Assembly: GCF_016920785.2 (NCBI RefSeq)
Contig: NW_024609846.1
Coordinates: 110,164,831-110,228,830, forward strand
Direction: 5' to 3'
Source: Ixodes scapularis
Lineage: Eukaryota > Arthropoda > Arachnida > Ixodida > Ixodidae
Length of the DNA stretch: 64,000 bases
Numbering within the stretch: position 1 is the stretch's first letter; each line of letters opens with the position of its first letter. Positions 10,838 through 22,376 of the stretch are shown here, piece by piece. Position numbers and translations under genes: made by a program. Below the pieces are notes generated by a model. That model did not search any database and was not told the DNA's origin. It saw only the letters and a program-made list of their open reading frames with translations.

Positions 10838-12309
10838 AAAGGGGCACCTGGGTGCATAGAGAGAAATCTATAGGCATACAGGTTACGTACGCATACAGGT
10901 CCAATATGAATACGGGGAGACAAGTTTGAATACAGGTACTCTGTCCCATAAAATGATATCAGTTAAACTGGTCATCCTGTACACATATTTATACAGCTTA
11001 TTTCAGAACTTTGTTGAAAATCCGTCTATTGGGCTCGCCAGGATTTCTGAAATGTTTTGACGTACTCTTCAGAAATGTTTGATGTGCTTGAGACGTCCAT
11101 CAAAATTGTTTAAAGGGCCTGACGTACGCTCTACAAATTCCTAAATGGTGTCAGAGATCCGTCGTAGCTTTTTGAGAGGATTGTGGGGTCTTTCCCACTC
11201 CTTTCCACGACCTCAGCACCCCTTGAAATGGTTCTAACGGCTCTCTGGGAGAGATCACGTAACCCTTCAGGATCTTTTCAGCCGAGGAAGCCGTTTCGCC
11301 ATTTTGAATAGGGTTGCGCGTCGAGAGTTTCAAATTGAGTATACGTTCCCCGTCCGTTGCCGTCGTTGCACGGTCCCAGCAAAAATGAAACGGGCGGGCG
11401 CAAAAAAAAAAAACCTGTTGTGTTTTTTTTTTTTCTCTTCAGCTTTCCTAATTTCCGCGTTTCCCCGGTATATTTCTTCGCAAAGTCCTTCCTTACAACG
11501 GAAAAAAGGTGCATGAAAAAATTGAGAGGGGCACGATTGGCTTTTTGTTTGAAGAAAACCAGCTACTCAGTTGAAACACATCCTTTGCCAGAACCTGGTC
11601 GCCCTGTTTATCTCCGTCAACCAGCGCAGACTAAAGGCACAACAACGAACGGATGCTCAGTGTCTGCTTCCCCTACTAATGCGTGGAACCTACTTTCAAG
11701 AGCAGCGGGGTGTGCGGATCAAGAAGGTCTTTCAGTGTCCTGTTCTTCGCAGTTCTTCGTAATTGTTCGTCCGTCCCGCTTCCAAATATCCAGCAAGCGA
11801 AAAAGACGCCAGAGACAACACCGGGACTGTGCTGAGGATTTCTCAGTGGTGTAAGATATTGGTTGCGCGTCCGTGGTTTTCGCTACACGCGCTACTGACA
11901 GTGTTTGTGTCCATGTGGTGCACTTGCTCGGTTTTATTAGCTGAACTATTGTGCATCTCATGGATTTACTCAGCTACATTGTGAGTACATTGAAATATAA
12001 TTGTTGGGACAAAAAATAATTGGTTTTTCTTATTTGGTTTTATCGCTTTCGTCTACAGTGGCTTGTGCCTAGGTTTGAGCGAACGTTGGTTTTTATTGTC
12101 TTTTTGAGTTACAAGATGCATGTGAAACTAAATGTCTTACATAAATTTCCAATAAAGATTTAAATTGCTTTTATGGTCTATGGTTCACATTAATTTGGTG
12201 TCTCTAGGGTTGACGGTATGAGGGTTTCTGAAAAAGTCAAGGGGTTTGAAGGGCTGAAGCGGTGTGAAGCGTTGAGGAGGTCCCATAACACGCCAGGGCT
12301 GAGGTGTTT
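10838..12309. other. No gene recognised
   Basis: The stretch holds loosely repeated short phrases (10840-11250) and T/A homopolymers near 11400-11440. No domain is recognisable in any frame. Confidence 0.3.
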
Positions 12310-12890
12310 TTGTTAATAGGGTAGGGTCGTATTTCTGTATATGAGAAGCAACCGATCAATCTCGGTCTTAAAATTTCCAGAAAATGCCTTCTTCAGCATT
12401 CCACTAAACGTTTGTACATCTCGTTCATTGACTCCCTTGGATGCTGGGTGGTAAGGCAGAAGCAGCATACACCGAAATCCGTTGCGGCCAAAAGTATTTT
12501 TTTTTATTTTTTTTTGTTTACAAAAAGATAAACCGTTTTACGCAACCAAAGTGTATGCGTCCATGCGTCGAATTGAAGTTGCAGAGGCACTCTATTTTAG
12601 CATCAGCAGAAGTTGAAGATTCCGGAGTAGCTTCACCCTACTTTGAAAATTAGCCCACCAACACAAGGAGCAATGACCTTGATATGGTCTATCAAAATAA
12701 ATATGTAGTCGGGAGCACGGCCGTTCTAGGAATGGCCATGGTGTCGACTAGACTTTTTGACTGGAATGGTGATGTTCTTGGCCTTCACTTCAATGTTAAA
12801 CATTTGCGGTGATCTTCTCTTCTCCATCTCACCATACATGGCTGCGTGCGATGTCCTTCATCTTCTCCAGTCCTCGATGGCTTTTGGGCA
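12310..12890 (-). pseudogene. Ty3/gypsy integrase fragment (gypsy-B)
   Basis: Read on the minus strand, short segments in changing frames match a gypsy integrase in the right order. LEKMKDIARSHVW (zinc-binding side, about 12870-12830) is followed by FSKxGEATPESSTSADAKIE (core start, with a TAG in place of Trp, about 12650-12590). Then comes HPASKGVNERDVQTF with LLLIYRNT (about 12455-12320). An A/T-rich stretch near 12500 interrupts it. The RT fragment at 14.74-15.29 kb has the same orientation and lies upstream, so both probably belong to one decayed element. Multiple stops and frameshifts make it non-coding now. Confidence 0.65.
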
Positions 12891-13107
12891 GTTAGTTTTG
12901 CAGATCTTTTTGGAACACACACTCTAAATCCCCAGGGCAAGAAGTCTACCGGAACGCGGTGTTCACTCAGCTTCGTTTGAAACGGCAACCACTGTGGTCC
13001 TCCCGGAAGGTTGATCGGAGACGGCAGGAAATCACGCTCGTGACAATACTGGGTCGCTTCCGTTATCCTGGGCAACACGTAGAGCAGAGAGAACTCGGAG
13101 TACGCCA

Positions 13108-13127
13108 CCCCCCCCCCCCCCCCCCCC
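13108..13127 (+). repeat. Poly(C) tract with (CA)n
   Basis: Twenty C residues followed by a short CA repeat. Similar C or G runs occur at about 19026-19039, 33343-33362, 33770-33790, 47155-47173 and 47941-47955. Confidence 0.9.
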
Positions 13128-13441
13128 ACACACACACTAAAGCATTCGTTGGTCCTTGAGCCTGGAATTCGTCTACGGCAAAAGGTTTAAGGCATCGGCG
13201 TTAATGTTGCTTTAGCCGGGCGGATACACCAGCTTGTAGTTCGTATACGTTGATAGCGTTCAAGCCCAGCGTAATACTCATGGTGATGCTTTATTTCGGA
13301 TGGATCTTTCCGTACTCAGGAGCCTAAGGAGGGGTGTGTGAACAGGGGTAGCTTCAAACGTTTTGCCACAGAGGTACTGGTAAACATTCTGCACTTTTTA
13401 GACAAACGTTGAAGCTTTTTTCTCGTGCCGGCTGCACTCTG

Positions 13442-13742
13442 AAAAAAGCCTGTGCGTCTACTTTTCCGCACATCACTCGGAGATCCAATCACCGCAACTT
13501 ATGGAGGTAGCTCAGCAGAGGGCGATGCCCCGGAACATATATTTAGACCCAAAAGCGCAGCCTGAGTTGTGTTATTAACCAATGCAAAACGTCACGCTTG
13601 CATTGCTTAATGTCGCAACTCAGACTGCGTTTTTTGGTCTCAAAATATGTTTCGGCATCGGCATTCGCTGAGCTGCCTCCGTAAGTTGCGGTGATTGGCT
13701 CTCCGAGTAATGTGGGGAAAAGTAGACGCACGGACTTTTTTT
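13442..13742. repeat. About 300-bp foldback MITE
   Basis: The left arm starts AAAAAAGCCTGTGCGTCTAC; the right end carries the reverse complement AAAAAAGTCCGTGCGTCTAC. Pairing continues through CCAATCACCGCAACTTA to the centre near 13590, with about 85-90% identity by eye. It lies inside the broken gypsy-B element. Confidence 0.7.
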
Positions 13743-14451
13743 TTAGACTGTTTAGTTTAACTTAGCTCGCTGGAGGCTTCTGCAGGTGAACGCTATGGGG
13801 CAGTCTTCTACCCTTGAGTCTCGATGAGTGAGGACACCTCCGAATTCACAAGAATATGCATTACAACTGAAGATGAGAACCTTCCTTGTACCGAAGTGTT
13901 GGAGCACTTGAGGAGTTGTCAAGAACTCTCTACTCCTCTTCAATTAATTATAATATGCTTCCTGCCTTCGCCATTCCTAATGCGAAAGCGTTAACCGTCC
14001 CATGGAGCGAGCCGACGCCATCAGTTTGAAGCGCGAAAACGGCACCTAGTTTTCGCGATCCCAATAGGAGCGGAGTAAAGCTGATGAATTCTGCACTTCG
14101 GTCCCGATGGCTGGCGCGTCGACGATGCTCCAATTGGCCGCTCCGCATCAGTTTGAATGGTGTCATCCAGACTGTGTTATAACACTGTTGTGTTTTCACT
14201 GACCTGTCATACTTACAGACCTGTGCGCATGCCCGCGTTTGCTCGCCTCTTATCGGTTGTACTGTGCGTGGCAATATATACCGCGCATGGAATAATCCAC
14301 GTGGTTCGTTCTGCTAGGAACTACGTTGCTGTCTGTTCCTTCCTCGCGCCGCAAGGCACATGACAGTTTGACCGATCGCTCAGCCGATGGCGCTGCGTGT
14401 CCGCGAGGCAGCAGCTCCATCGTTCCAAGCTTAAGGTCAGCGCGTTGTACA

Positions 14452-14666
14452 GTCGGCACGGAATGAAACGCGAACAAGGAGCACATGGTTTTCGACCCAC
14501 GCTGAGTCACCTAGAGACGCAACACCGAAGGTTTGGATGCACTGAGCAAGAGTCTAACATGTCGAAGGAGGAGCCATCTTCTTGCAGCTCCCATCTGGTT
14601 CAGGTGGTGCAGCATTAGCGAAAACCATGCACCCACTGTTCGCGTTTCATTCCGTGCCGACTGCGT
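14452..14666. mobile_element. 215-bp MITE with CAGTCGGCACGG inverted ends
   Basis: CAGTCGGCACGGAATGAAAC at 14452 is repeated in reverse complement at 14666. The arms pair for about 28 bp and again around GGTTTTCG. The left flank is TA, which would suit a Tc1/mariner-type MITE; the right flank is CG, so the duplication is not confirmed. Confidence 0.6.
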
Positions 14667-14739
14667 CGCTGATTAGAGAAGAGAGCGGAGAGCGGCGCGC
14701 GTGCTTTCGCATTCACAGCTCATAAGAAGTGCTTAGGTG

Positions 14740-15290
14740 TACCTCGAGTCGTTTTGTTAGCATTGAGAAGGTGATACATTGGAAAAAAGAACGGATGACA
14801 GGTTCGGAAGAAAATGGCGGTAGCAGTTTATAAGCCCAGCGCAGATTTAAATCTTCTTGAGGTCAACTGGTCGAGAAGCATTCATAATGGGCTCAAACGT
14901 TCGTTGCGTTCGTCTCAGTCGTCCCGCTTTGAAAATATGACCGAGTTACTCAACTTCGAAGAAAACGAATGTACATCCTTCCAATTTGAGTTTGAGTCCT
15001 GCTCCATCCAGTCGCACGAGCACTCGTTACATCTTTCCCGGCTGCCTTTGTTATTTCGGCTGTCGCCAGAATACCGTCGAAATAACGACGAGGGGTCATG
15101 TCCTGCAGGAGGTTTATCATTTATTTTTGAAAGATCGCAGGAGCTGAGGCCACTCTGAATGGTAGTATGGCGAATTTGAAGAGACCCTTTGGAGTATTGA
15201 TGGTGACAAGCTTTCAGGACTCAGGCCCAATTTCAGCCTGTTGGTATGATATGCGTCCTTCAGGTTCAGTTTCGAGAACTTGAAATCTCG
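14740..15290 (-). pseudogene. Ty3/gypsy reverse transcriptase fragment (gypsy-B)
   Basis: On the minus strand FSKLNLKDAYH (RT palm, about 15275-15240) begins the fragment. DMTPRRYFDGILATAE follows (about 15100-15050), where the YxDD box has decayed to YFDG. LVRLDGAGLKLKLEGCTF (about 15025-14970) and a DLKK segment (about 14860) then lead to an LAPLY-like tail near 14780. The order and spacing fit a gypsy RT. Several frameshifts and stops destroy it. It would have copied element RNA into cDNA. With the integrase fragment at 12.3-12.9 kb it forms one relic interrupted by foldback MITEs. Confidence 0.65.
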
Positions 15291-15558
15291 TGAAAAACAT
15301 GAAACATCGTTCCAGCGCGTGTACTCACCGAGAATGCCGAACGCTTTTTATTTCTCGTGCCACTGAATCATTGCTTAACTGGCCTCATCATCACAGTATC
15401 TAAGTGGTCATTTAATTTGCAGAACAAGACATGCTTGTTAGTGATGTGGGTTTCTTTAATAAACATACTTGACAAAGATGGGTATTGCGTTAGTTGGTCC
15501 CTTATATCTAAAGCAGAAGTAGCCGGATGGCCAAGTTAGTTTCTTTGGTTGTCATAGT

Positions 15559-15780
15559 TGTTTGCAGAGCCATCATTCCGGTGGAATCCATCAAGTTTAC
15601 TTATTCAGATGTTTATTGTTGTTATCAAGAGATAACACCCTTTTGTCTTGATGCCCCCAAGTGCGGGCTGTATCTTTGGGGCTCGCGGGAATCAAGTTTT
15701 GTTATGCACTGGAAAACGACCAGAGTGGTTGTTCCTAGCGCGGAGCGCAGACCGCCTATGCGACAGAGGAAAACGTAATA
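15559..15780 (+). repeat. 5' LTR of gypsy-C (222 bp)
   Basis: It starts TGTTTGCAGAG and ends CGTAATA. It aligns end to end with 45244-45465, which is also 222 bp, at about 80% identity by eye. Shared blocks include GATAACACCC, GCCCCCAAGT and GAAAACGTAA. Flanking pentamers ATAGT (left of this LTR) and ATGGT (right of the 3' LTR) could be the target duplication. The two LTRs now lie 29.5 kb apart because of the insertion at 16697-42239. Confidence 0.75.
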
Positions 15781-15833
15781 GTGGCGTCGAGGTGAACGCA
15801 AGCTACGACGGGCACAAGGGGGCCACTGCAGCA

Positions 15834-16694
15834 ATGGAAACTGCGACAACGACGACAGCGTTTCTAGTTCCCCACTTCGAAAAAACTACAGATAAGTAAG
15901 ATACATATTGAATTCAAGTGGAAGCCTATATTGAGGGCAATGAGATTACGGAAAACAAGAGGAAACGAGCGTTGATGATGACTGCGTTGGGCTCCCGGAC
16001 GACTGATGTTTTCAAAGGATGGTACGCCCCACGGAAGATAAACGAACTAGCGTACAAAGAAGTTGTAGACATTCTCAGTCAACCCTACGCTCGACGGCCG
16101 AATGAAATCGCGCGGAGCTACGATTTCTGAGACCGTCAGCAGCAAGAAGGCGAGCCCGCACAATAGTTCATTGTGGAGCTGCGGGAAATAGTTTATAACC
16201 GCAATTTCGGCGGCAGAATGGACCGAATGCTAACGAAGCGTATTGTTTGTGTAGTGCTAAATCAGATGGTTCAGCGGCAGCTATTTTCAAAGCGAGATCT
16301 CTCATGGCAAAAGGCTAAAGATTTGGCGACCGCGGCCTACATAGCACCAGAGAGTTAAAGAATATAAAAGGAAACGATGTCAAGGCCGAAGCCCAGTTAA
16401 ACAGAATGGCGGGAAAATCGGATGAACGGAAAATGGAGTTTGAACGGTCGAGGAAAAACGAATGCGAGCATTCCGGGAACAGATCCAGTCACAGGAGACG
16501 TGCCGCGAAAAGTTTGTGAAGTGCTTCAGATGCGGTCGACAAGGACATTTTGCAGAGAAGTGCAGAGGAAAAAGAAAAAGTTTTCGTCGCCCGGTAGACG
16601 CATGACAGCGGTAGCAGCCGTAGCCAAAGCGAAAAGAGAAAAGGAATTGGACTTGTCTTTTGTGTACGTGGTTCACTCCCGTAAAAATTCAAGA
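15834..16694 (+). pseudogene. gypsy-C gag and protease start, interrupted
   Basis: A start at 15834 is followed by several stops and frameshifts, but the gag pieces are in order. ENKRKRALMMTALG (about 15950) precedes EVVDILSQPYARRPNE (about 16060), then FIVELREIVYNRNFGGRMD (about 16170), then LFSKRDLSWQKAKDLA (about 16300). A CCHC zinc knuckle, CFRCGRQGHFAEKC, lies at about 16528-16570. The following stretch runs towards the protease and is cut at 16694-16696. The protease resumes at 42240 in the same frame if one copy of the CT target duplication is removed. The element is therefore old and inactive, and was hit by the 25.5-kb transposon. Confidence 0.75.
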
Positions 16695-16696
16695 CT

Positions 16697-17330
16697 CCCA
16701 GGCAGCACAGGTCATTGGACCAATATTGGAACCACGGTGGTAAATGATGGTCCAACATTGGGCCACTGAGCCGATTCGATACCAATATTGGTTATCCGTT
16801 GGTGAACAGTGGTCCAATGTTGTCCTGCTATTGCCATGTTTTCCTCAATATTGGCGCACACATGGCATATACTGTCCAATGTTGGCCCACCATATCCGCT
16901 ATTTAACCAATATTGGAGCACCACCGGCACAGGCTGGTAAATATTGACCGGCTAATGCCAATTGCTTTCCAAGGTTGGTAGATCATTGCCCACACTGGAC
17001 AACATTAACCTGCTACAGTCGTTGGCTTGCCAATGTTGGAAGGCTATTGGCATAGACTGGTCAATACTGGCTTGTCATATTGAATGACTAGCGATTGTTG
17101 GCAAACGTTGGCTATAAGGTGGACAATATTTGCCTCTAATAGCCAGTTGCTGGCCAATGTTGGCAAACACTGGCTATAAAGTGGTCAACATTTTCTACCT
17201 ACAACCAATTTTTACCAATATTGGATTGAGAATGGTATACGTGATTCAAAGATGGCCCACTCTAAGTGATAATTTTGGCAATGTTGGAATGATCATGGCT
17301 TACGCTGTTGTGGTGGCATTTATATAGAAG
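16697..17330. repeat. Left subterminal palindrome array
   Basis: The decamer CCAATATTGG and near variants (CCAATGTTGG, CCAACATTGG) occur roughly every 25-70 bp from the terminus to about 17330, often inside phrases such as TGGTCCAATGTTG. CACTA elements have such subterminal sites, which bind the element's own protein(s) in known plant cases. Confidence 0.75.
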
Positions 17331-17469
17331 CCAACATTTTCTATTGTGTTCAACACTTTTGTATATATCAGAACGCAGTGCTGTAAACGTAAACAATTTA
17401 CCCGTAACGACAAGTCAACGGTAATACCAAAACTTCCAAAATTAAAACCCCATACTTTAGTCCCCAGTC

Positions 17470-17643
17470 CCACACGGTCAACTCGAATGTCATTTATAAC
17501 GAATGACATTTGAACGATCGGCCAATCGATCAGCGCGCTACACTCCGAGCGTGGGGCGTGTTCCACGCGCGACAGATCGCGAGCCGATTCGTCGATCACA
17601 CGAATGTCATTCGTTCTAAATGGCATTCGAGTTGCCCGTGTGG
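17470..17643. mobile_element. 174-bp MITE with CCACACGG ends
   Basis: The left arm CCACACGGTCAACTCGAATG pairs with the right end, whose reverse complement is CCACACGGGCAACTCGAATG. Pairing extends about 45 bp through CGAATGACATT. Confidence 0.65.
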
Positions 17644-17685
17644 CACGGTCACGGACGTCCAAATTCTGTTTGGTGTTCTTTGAAG

Positions 17686-18627
17686 TAAACACGTTTTATT
17701 TTGGATGCCGCCGACTGCATTTTGACACGTCGGTCGGTCGGCGAGTGTGTGCGCGCGGTCGGGTGCTCGGCGGCGTGGCGGTGTACTCGCTGGTGCGTGT
17801 CGACGTGCCGCCAGTTGCCGACATCCAGAAAGTTTCCCAATTTCGTTCGCCCGATGCGGTCGGTCACTCCTGTTGCAAAACAAGATTCGTAGTGACTACA
17901 GTGCCGTCCGACGGCACTTTTGCAAAGCGTTCAAGTGCCGCCCGACGGTACTCCACTCCACTGACGGCACTCTTATACAAAATAAATTGTCACAAAAAAG
18001 AAGCAGCTTCAAATTGTGTAGCGTAGCTTAGCGGTTAAGATGTCTGATTCATACGCAAGTGGTCGTGAGATCGAACCCCAGTAGGCAGTTACTCTTTTTT
18101 TCTTCGCACATTTTGTTTTGCCATTTGGCGGTATTCGCGACAATAATTTTTTTACGAACAACACTGAAAGAAAAAAAAAAGAATGTTGTCGACGACAGTG
18201 CTAAAAGCGCGAGCTATAGTTGCTTTGGATCACGCGGCACGAGCGCTCCTGCAGCGGGCACGTCAGGGCTGCTCGCTCGCAGCTTGCACGGCCTTCGCAG
18301 CTGTTCTATGCAAGGGTCCGTCGCATTACACACAGGTACAGCTCCAAAAAAATGCGTACAAAATTATTGCGGCTGGACTCTGTCGCTTCCGGTACACGTA
18401 ATCTTCATTTGCAGCAAGAGTTACGGACGGCACCGGGCGAAGTTTGAAAGTGGAGAATCGCTTATTTTGATGTTCCTGAGAACGCGACGAGTACAGGCGG
18501 CAACGTCGACAACACGCACCAGCACGGACACCGCCGAGCCGCCGAGGACCCGGCCACACACACACACCGGGCGACCGACATTTCAAAATGCCGCCAGCGG
18601 CATCCAAAGAAAACGTGCCGTTGATTT
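17686..18627. repeat. Inverted pair of about 220-bp GC-rich repeats
   Basis: About 17686-17905 (GGATGCCGCCGACTGCATTT region) and the reverse complement of about 18375-18627 are homologous over blocks such as TTTTGGATGCCGC, GTCGGTCG and GCTGGTGCGTGT. The spacer is about 470 bp and holds the tRNA-like unit. Confidence 0.55.
18020..18101 (+). ncRNA. tRNA-like pol III unit (SINE head or tRNA pseudogene)
   Basis: An A box TAGCTTAGCGG lies at 18024-18034, a B box GATCGAACC at 18069-18077 and a T-run terminator at about 18094-18101. The middle (GATTCATACGC) recalls a Met-CAT anticodon loop, and GGTCGTGAGATCGAACC recalls a T arm, but the stems do not pair fully. A functional tRNA is unlikely. Confidence 0.45.
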
Positions 18628-20099
18628 TTTATTCAATTTTATTGCGCCTACGCGTAATTTCACCACTTGCATCCTCCAGAGTATTTTATATTGGGAACAG
18701 CAGCCATGCAAGCAGCTAGCAGAAAAATGCACAAAAAATAAATATTATGTGAAGGAGGATGAAGTAATAATTAAATGCATTTGGTAGTCAGATGTGAGTA
18801 TTCCTTTTCTTTGCTAGCTTTCCGTCAATTGTTCAGCTGACCGTTCACAATCAAAAGTATTATTTCAATACGCAAACAAAAGATTACATGGGCACACAAT
18901 AAAACTCCAAACAAAATAGACTCGTCCATGAGAGGAAGCGAAAACCCACTACCTGAAGCGCTAGAAGCCGACACGTTATCTGTACTATCACAGCACCCGT
19001 GTGAACGTTGCGGTGCTTAAAACTCGAAACGGAGACCCGATCGCCCCCCCCCCCCCCCTCCCGTACGTAGCCTCTGCCTCGTTCACGTGCACCGATATCC
19101 TGTACAACTCCCATACGCACAATCGCTTTCTCCTTGTTATTTTCACAAACGTACCGAAAGACAGGCAGTCTGCAGCAATGCCACAGCCAAGACTCTCCAT
19201 TCCCACCACATCTATACTTTGTTCACCCCTAAGCTGACAGGGGATTGGAGGCTGCATCCTTGCCGGCCAACCAATTTCCGGTCTTTTACTGCCCGACTTC
19301 ACTTTCTGTGCACAGTTCGCAGAGATTGTGATCACGTGGTGCAAGGCCCATGTTTTACTGGTCCAACAAGCATGTTTCTTCTACCGCCCTGTCACCTTAT
19401 GGGTGAACAAGGCCTAGTGCACACACAACATAATTGCCAAAAAAAGCCCGACTCCTCAGCTCGCATTTCACAGAGTCCAAAGGACTCTCAGTGAAGTGCG
19501 AGTTGAGGAGTCGGGCTTCTCCAGCCGTCTTGCTCTCCTAATGTTGGTGACCCTGCTGCAGAAACTCGATAAAAACGAACGGCATTGGCAAAAGGGCGTA
19601 CGACACATTGACTAGGATTGTACCACCTACAAAGCATGGCGAGGAGATTCTCTTCACAACATCCCTGAGAAATATCGCCCAGCATCGTTCATGGATTTGG
19701 TTGTGTTCTCTCTCTCTCACACAGCTGAACCGAACGACCAAATTACTTCTGACTCCTCTGTTTGTAGTAGGCAGTATTTGTCCTGACATGGGACGGATCT
19801 GGCTAGCTACTGAGACTGTAGGGAGGAGAACTGAGATATGACTTGGACAGCAAAACCAGGCTGCGATGGCGGCACCATTGACGCTACCGAAAACAGCTGG
19901 TGGCCACTGCACTTCTGTAAGTAGCACTATAGTGCTATTCGCTGAACAGCAGTAGCGCTGCAGTCAAATGAAGTTATGCTCGCCAGAGCACCCCAAATCT
20001 CCACTGAATCATTGCACATTATGTTTGTCATTTTGATCCCATGCCTTTTCGTGTAACAAAAGTGGAGACAGGGCATTTTATAAAATTTGTGCTAGTGCA
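18628..20099. other. No gene recognised; one long hairpin
   Basis: A hairpin of about 35-bp arms lies at 19444-19518, with AAGCCCGACTCCTCAGCTCG on the left and its complement on the right, and a 3-5 nt loop. Otherwise only short frames and a C-run near 19026 are present. Confidence 0.4.
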
Positions 20100-20972
20100 G
20101 CAAAGACGAGGACGAAGGGAGGACAGGACACGAATGAGGCGCAACATCCAACTGATTTTTATTGAAATGTATGTTCCGGTATTCGTACCATCGTCACAAA
20201 ACAACAATTACAGAGCACGCGTAAGGAACAGCATTATCTCGCTCTCAGGAAAGCAAGTTCCTTCTCAGAAAGCGCTGTAGCGACGCATGCATCGCCTATG
20301 TAATCGATGCGTTCGGCTTCTACAATCTCACGTGTTATCGTAGCCTTGCTTTTTCCAATTTTAACGCACTAATCCAACATTGGGGGACAACCACATGCCC
20401 TGCAGTGTATATCAAGAAAGCCACTTTGTTTTCGCACATTGTCACAGCGTTCGTGAAGCCAGTCATTGATGCAGCACCCCATCTGCTCGACGTAATACTT
20501 GCCACAGGACAGGAGAATGCAAGACACCACGCAATCTGTGCAGTCGACATTTTTGTTCGGTGCTTCTTTTTGCATCCGTGTTTGGCAGGCACGTCAGGCT
20601 TTGTTAGATTGCATAGGTTCATGAGCTTATTGGGCGTGGAAAACACTTACCTTCTGTGTTTGACCACATTGCTATTTTCTTCAAATTGTGCGACATTCGG
20701 TGAATATACAGTATCACAAAAACTTTTTCTTTCTGTCTAACCTGCTGGCTCCTACTGTTCTCTTTGAGACGGTGCCTTCCCAGAAGGCACTCAGCAACTG
20801 CAACACGAATGTGCTCAGGGGACCTAGCTGCAGCCATCCACACTACTTGCTGCTCAAAACCGACAGAGGTCAAATGCTCACAGGACTTTTTTAGTGCACG
20901 AGTGTTTCTGAGGTTGGCTACACGGTTATGTGTGTAAGACCGCACCAAAACACATTTTTTACATTCTCCCAT
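20100..20972 (-). mobile_element. Penelope-like element, decayed 3' part with GIY-YIG domain
   Basis: Minus-strand pieces in several frames fit the C-terminal half of a Penelope-like protein. FVILYIHRMSHNLKKIAM (about 20740-20690) comes first, then PNKLMNLCNLTKPDVP (about 20635-20590), then a GIY-YIG endonuclease segment VVSCILLSCGKYYVEQMGCC (about 20540-20480), where the usual YIGQTG has decayed to YVEQMG. The element ends in a conserved non-coding tail around 20105-20180 (AAATCAGTTGGATGTTGCGC on the minus strand). The GIY-YIG domain normally nicks target DNA. Frameshifts and the missing RT make it inactive. It lies in the left part of the giant transposon. Confidence 0.7.
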
Positions 20973-21990
20973 AATTTTTGAACAAATTATCCACTACGCA
21001 ACATGTAAATTTATGCTAGTATGTGTAAATAACGTGTATTTCACCCCAAAATATTCGCCAAACACACGGGACTTGCTAACAGTGTACCTTCATGGCAAAT
21101 TGCACTGTCAGAGCGCACGCGAGTGATTTTTGAGATTTATTTAAAGTGGGTTAGATCCATTTGGCCAATGCTGTAGCAGGAGAAAAAGGCTTAGACGGAT
21201 TTCGTCCATAGACAAAACCGATTAGCTTTTGCCTGTTTTGCTCCGTGCAACGACATAATTGCTAGCTTCATACTGACCTCATGAACACAACGGAGAGGGA
21301 ATCACGATCAGTAAATCCTAAAGAGGACTTTCTTATCATCGTTCTACATTAAGTAGGCTTCCCTCCAGAAGAAATATTAGAAAGACTCAATAATGTGCTT
21401 AAACTTCTATCGAAGTGGTAAAACCCCTGTGGCTGTTCGACAAGAAATATTTGGGCAACACGAAAAATGTCAAAATTTACAAAAAATGATTTCGGAGTTG
21501 CTCGCGGCCGTTTGATTGATTGACAGCACCATGGTGCTGTCAATTCTTTTTCTCGGGTTTTGGAGACAGTGTAACACTATTGAAGATGCCACAAAAAAGG
21601 GTGCTAGAAAGAATTAAGTAAGCAAAAAAATTTGACTTGATAGCACCTAGAAGAGCTTCCAATATCTCCATAAAAACTTCATATCACAAAGAAAAAAAAG
21701 CAAGACATTGGTGGCATAGAGGGCACTAAATGCAAGGTGCCATCTCCAGATAAGACATTTTATTGCCAAAAAAAGGGACGTTTTGCATTGTTTTCCATTT
21801 GAAAAAGTGTAGACATCAGAGAGAGAAGACGCAGCAAGCTGCATGGGAGCATGCAGAGCAACCCTATCTATCTCGACGAAAACCTTCAACAGCGGTTGAA
21901 GCTCCCAACACATCTAGAGTGGAAGCCCACGTAACAAGTAACAACCTGCACGAGTGTTTGTAAAAAAAAGTTACGTATGAAAGAAACGTT
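20973..21990. other. No gene recognised
   Basis: The stretch is AT-rich with short frames. A TGACAGCACCATGGTGCTGTCA hairpin lies at about 21520-21541. Confidence 0.3.
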
Positions 21991-21994
21991 CCGC

Positions 21995-22270
21995 CGCAGC
22001 TAGCACTTTCCAAACGTCTGCATGGACACCGTACACAAAGTATGAGCCACTTCGCAGCCTGCATGAGCGGAGCAAATATTCTAGACGAAAGAAACAACAG
22101 ACTGCAGCTAGCACTTTCCAGACCTCTGCACGGACACCACAGGCAAAGTATGAACCAGATAACAACCTACACAAGTGAAGAAAAAGTCGTAGGCGAAGGC
22201 AACATCCCGCCACAGCAAGGGCTCTTCAAGCGTCTGCAAGGACACTGCACACAACACACAGCAAATCACA
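21995..22270. repeat. Three degenerate repeats of about 100 bp
   Basis: The phrase CAGCTAGCACTTTCCAAACG...CTGCATGGACACCGTACACA occurs at about 21997, again at about 22102 and, more diverged, at about 22213. Each copy is followed by AAAGTATGA or CACAACACAC and a lysine-rich AGAAA segment. It lies just downstream of the transposase stop. Confidence 0.55.
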
Positions 22271-22376
22271 CAATAGTTTGCAGAGCAAAAGTTTGCCACG
22301 AAGAAAACTTAACCTTGTTCTTGGCACATGAATATTCTAGCAAACGTCCCGGTGACCCAGTGGCTTCACCTAAATA

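Noticed and set aside
11357..11854. A 165-codon frame with lysine and phenylalanine runs
   Set aside because: It is driven by A and T homopolymers and shows no domain or conservation cue.
18020..18092. A functional initiator or elongator tRNA-Met
   Set aside because: Pol III boxes are present, but the acceptor, anticodon and T stems do not pair well enough.
18059..18787. A 242-codon plus-strand open frame
   Set aside because: It crosses an inverted repeat and a homopolymer, has no domain and no plausible splice context. It looks like chance openness of GC-rich repeat DNA.
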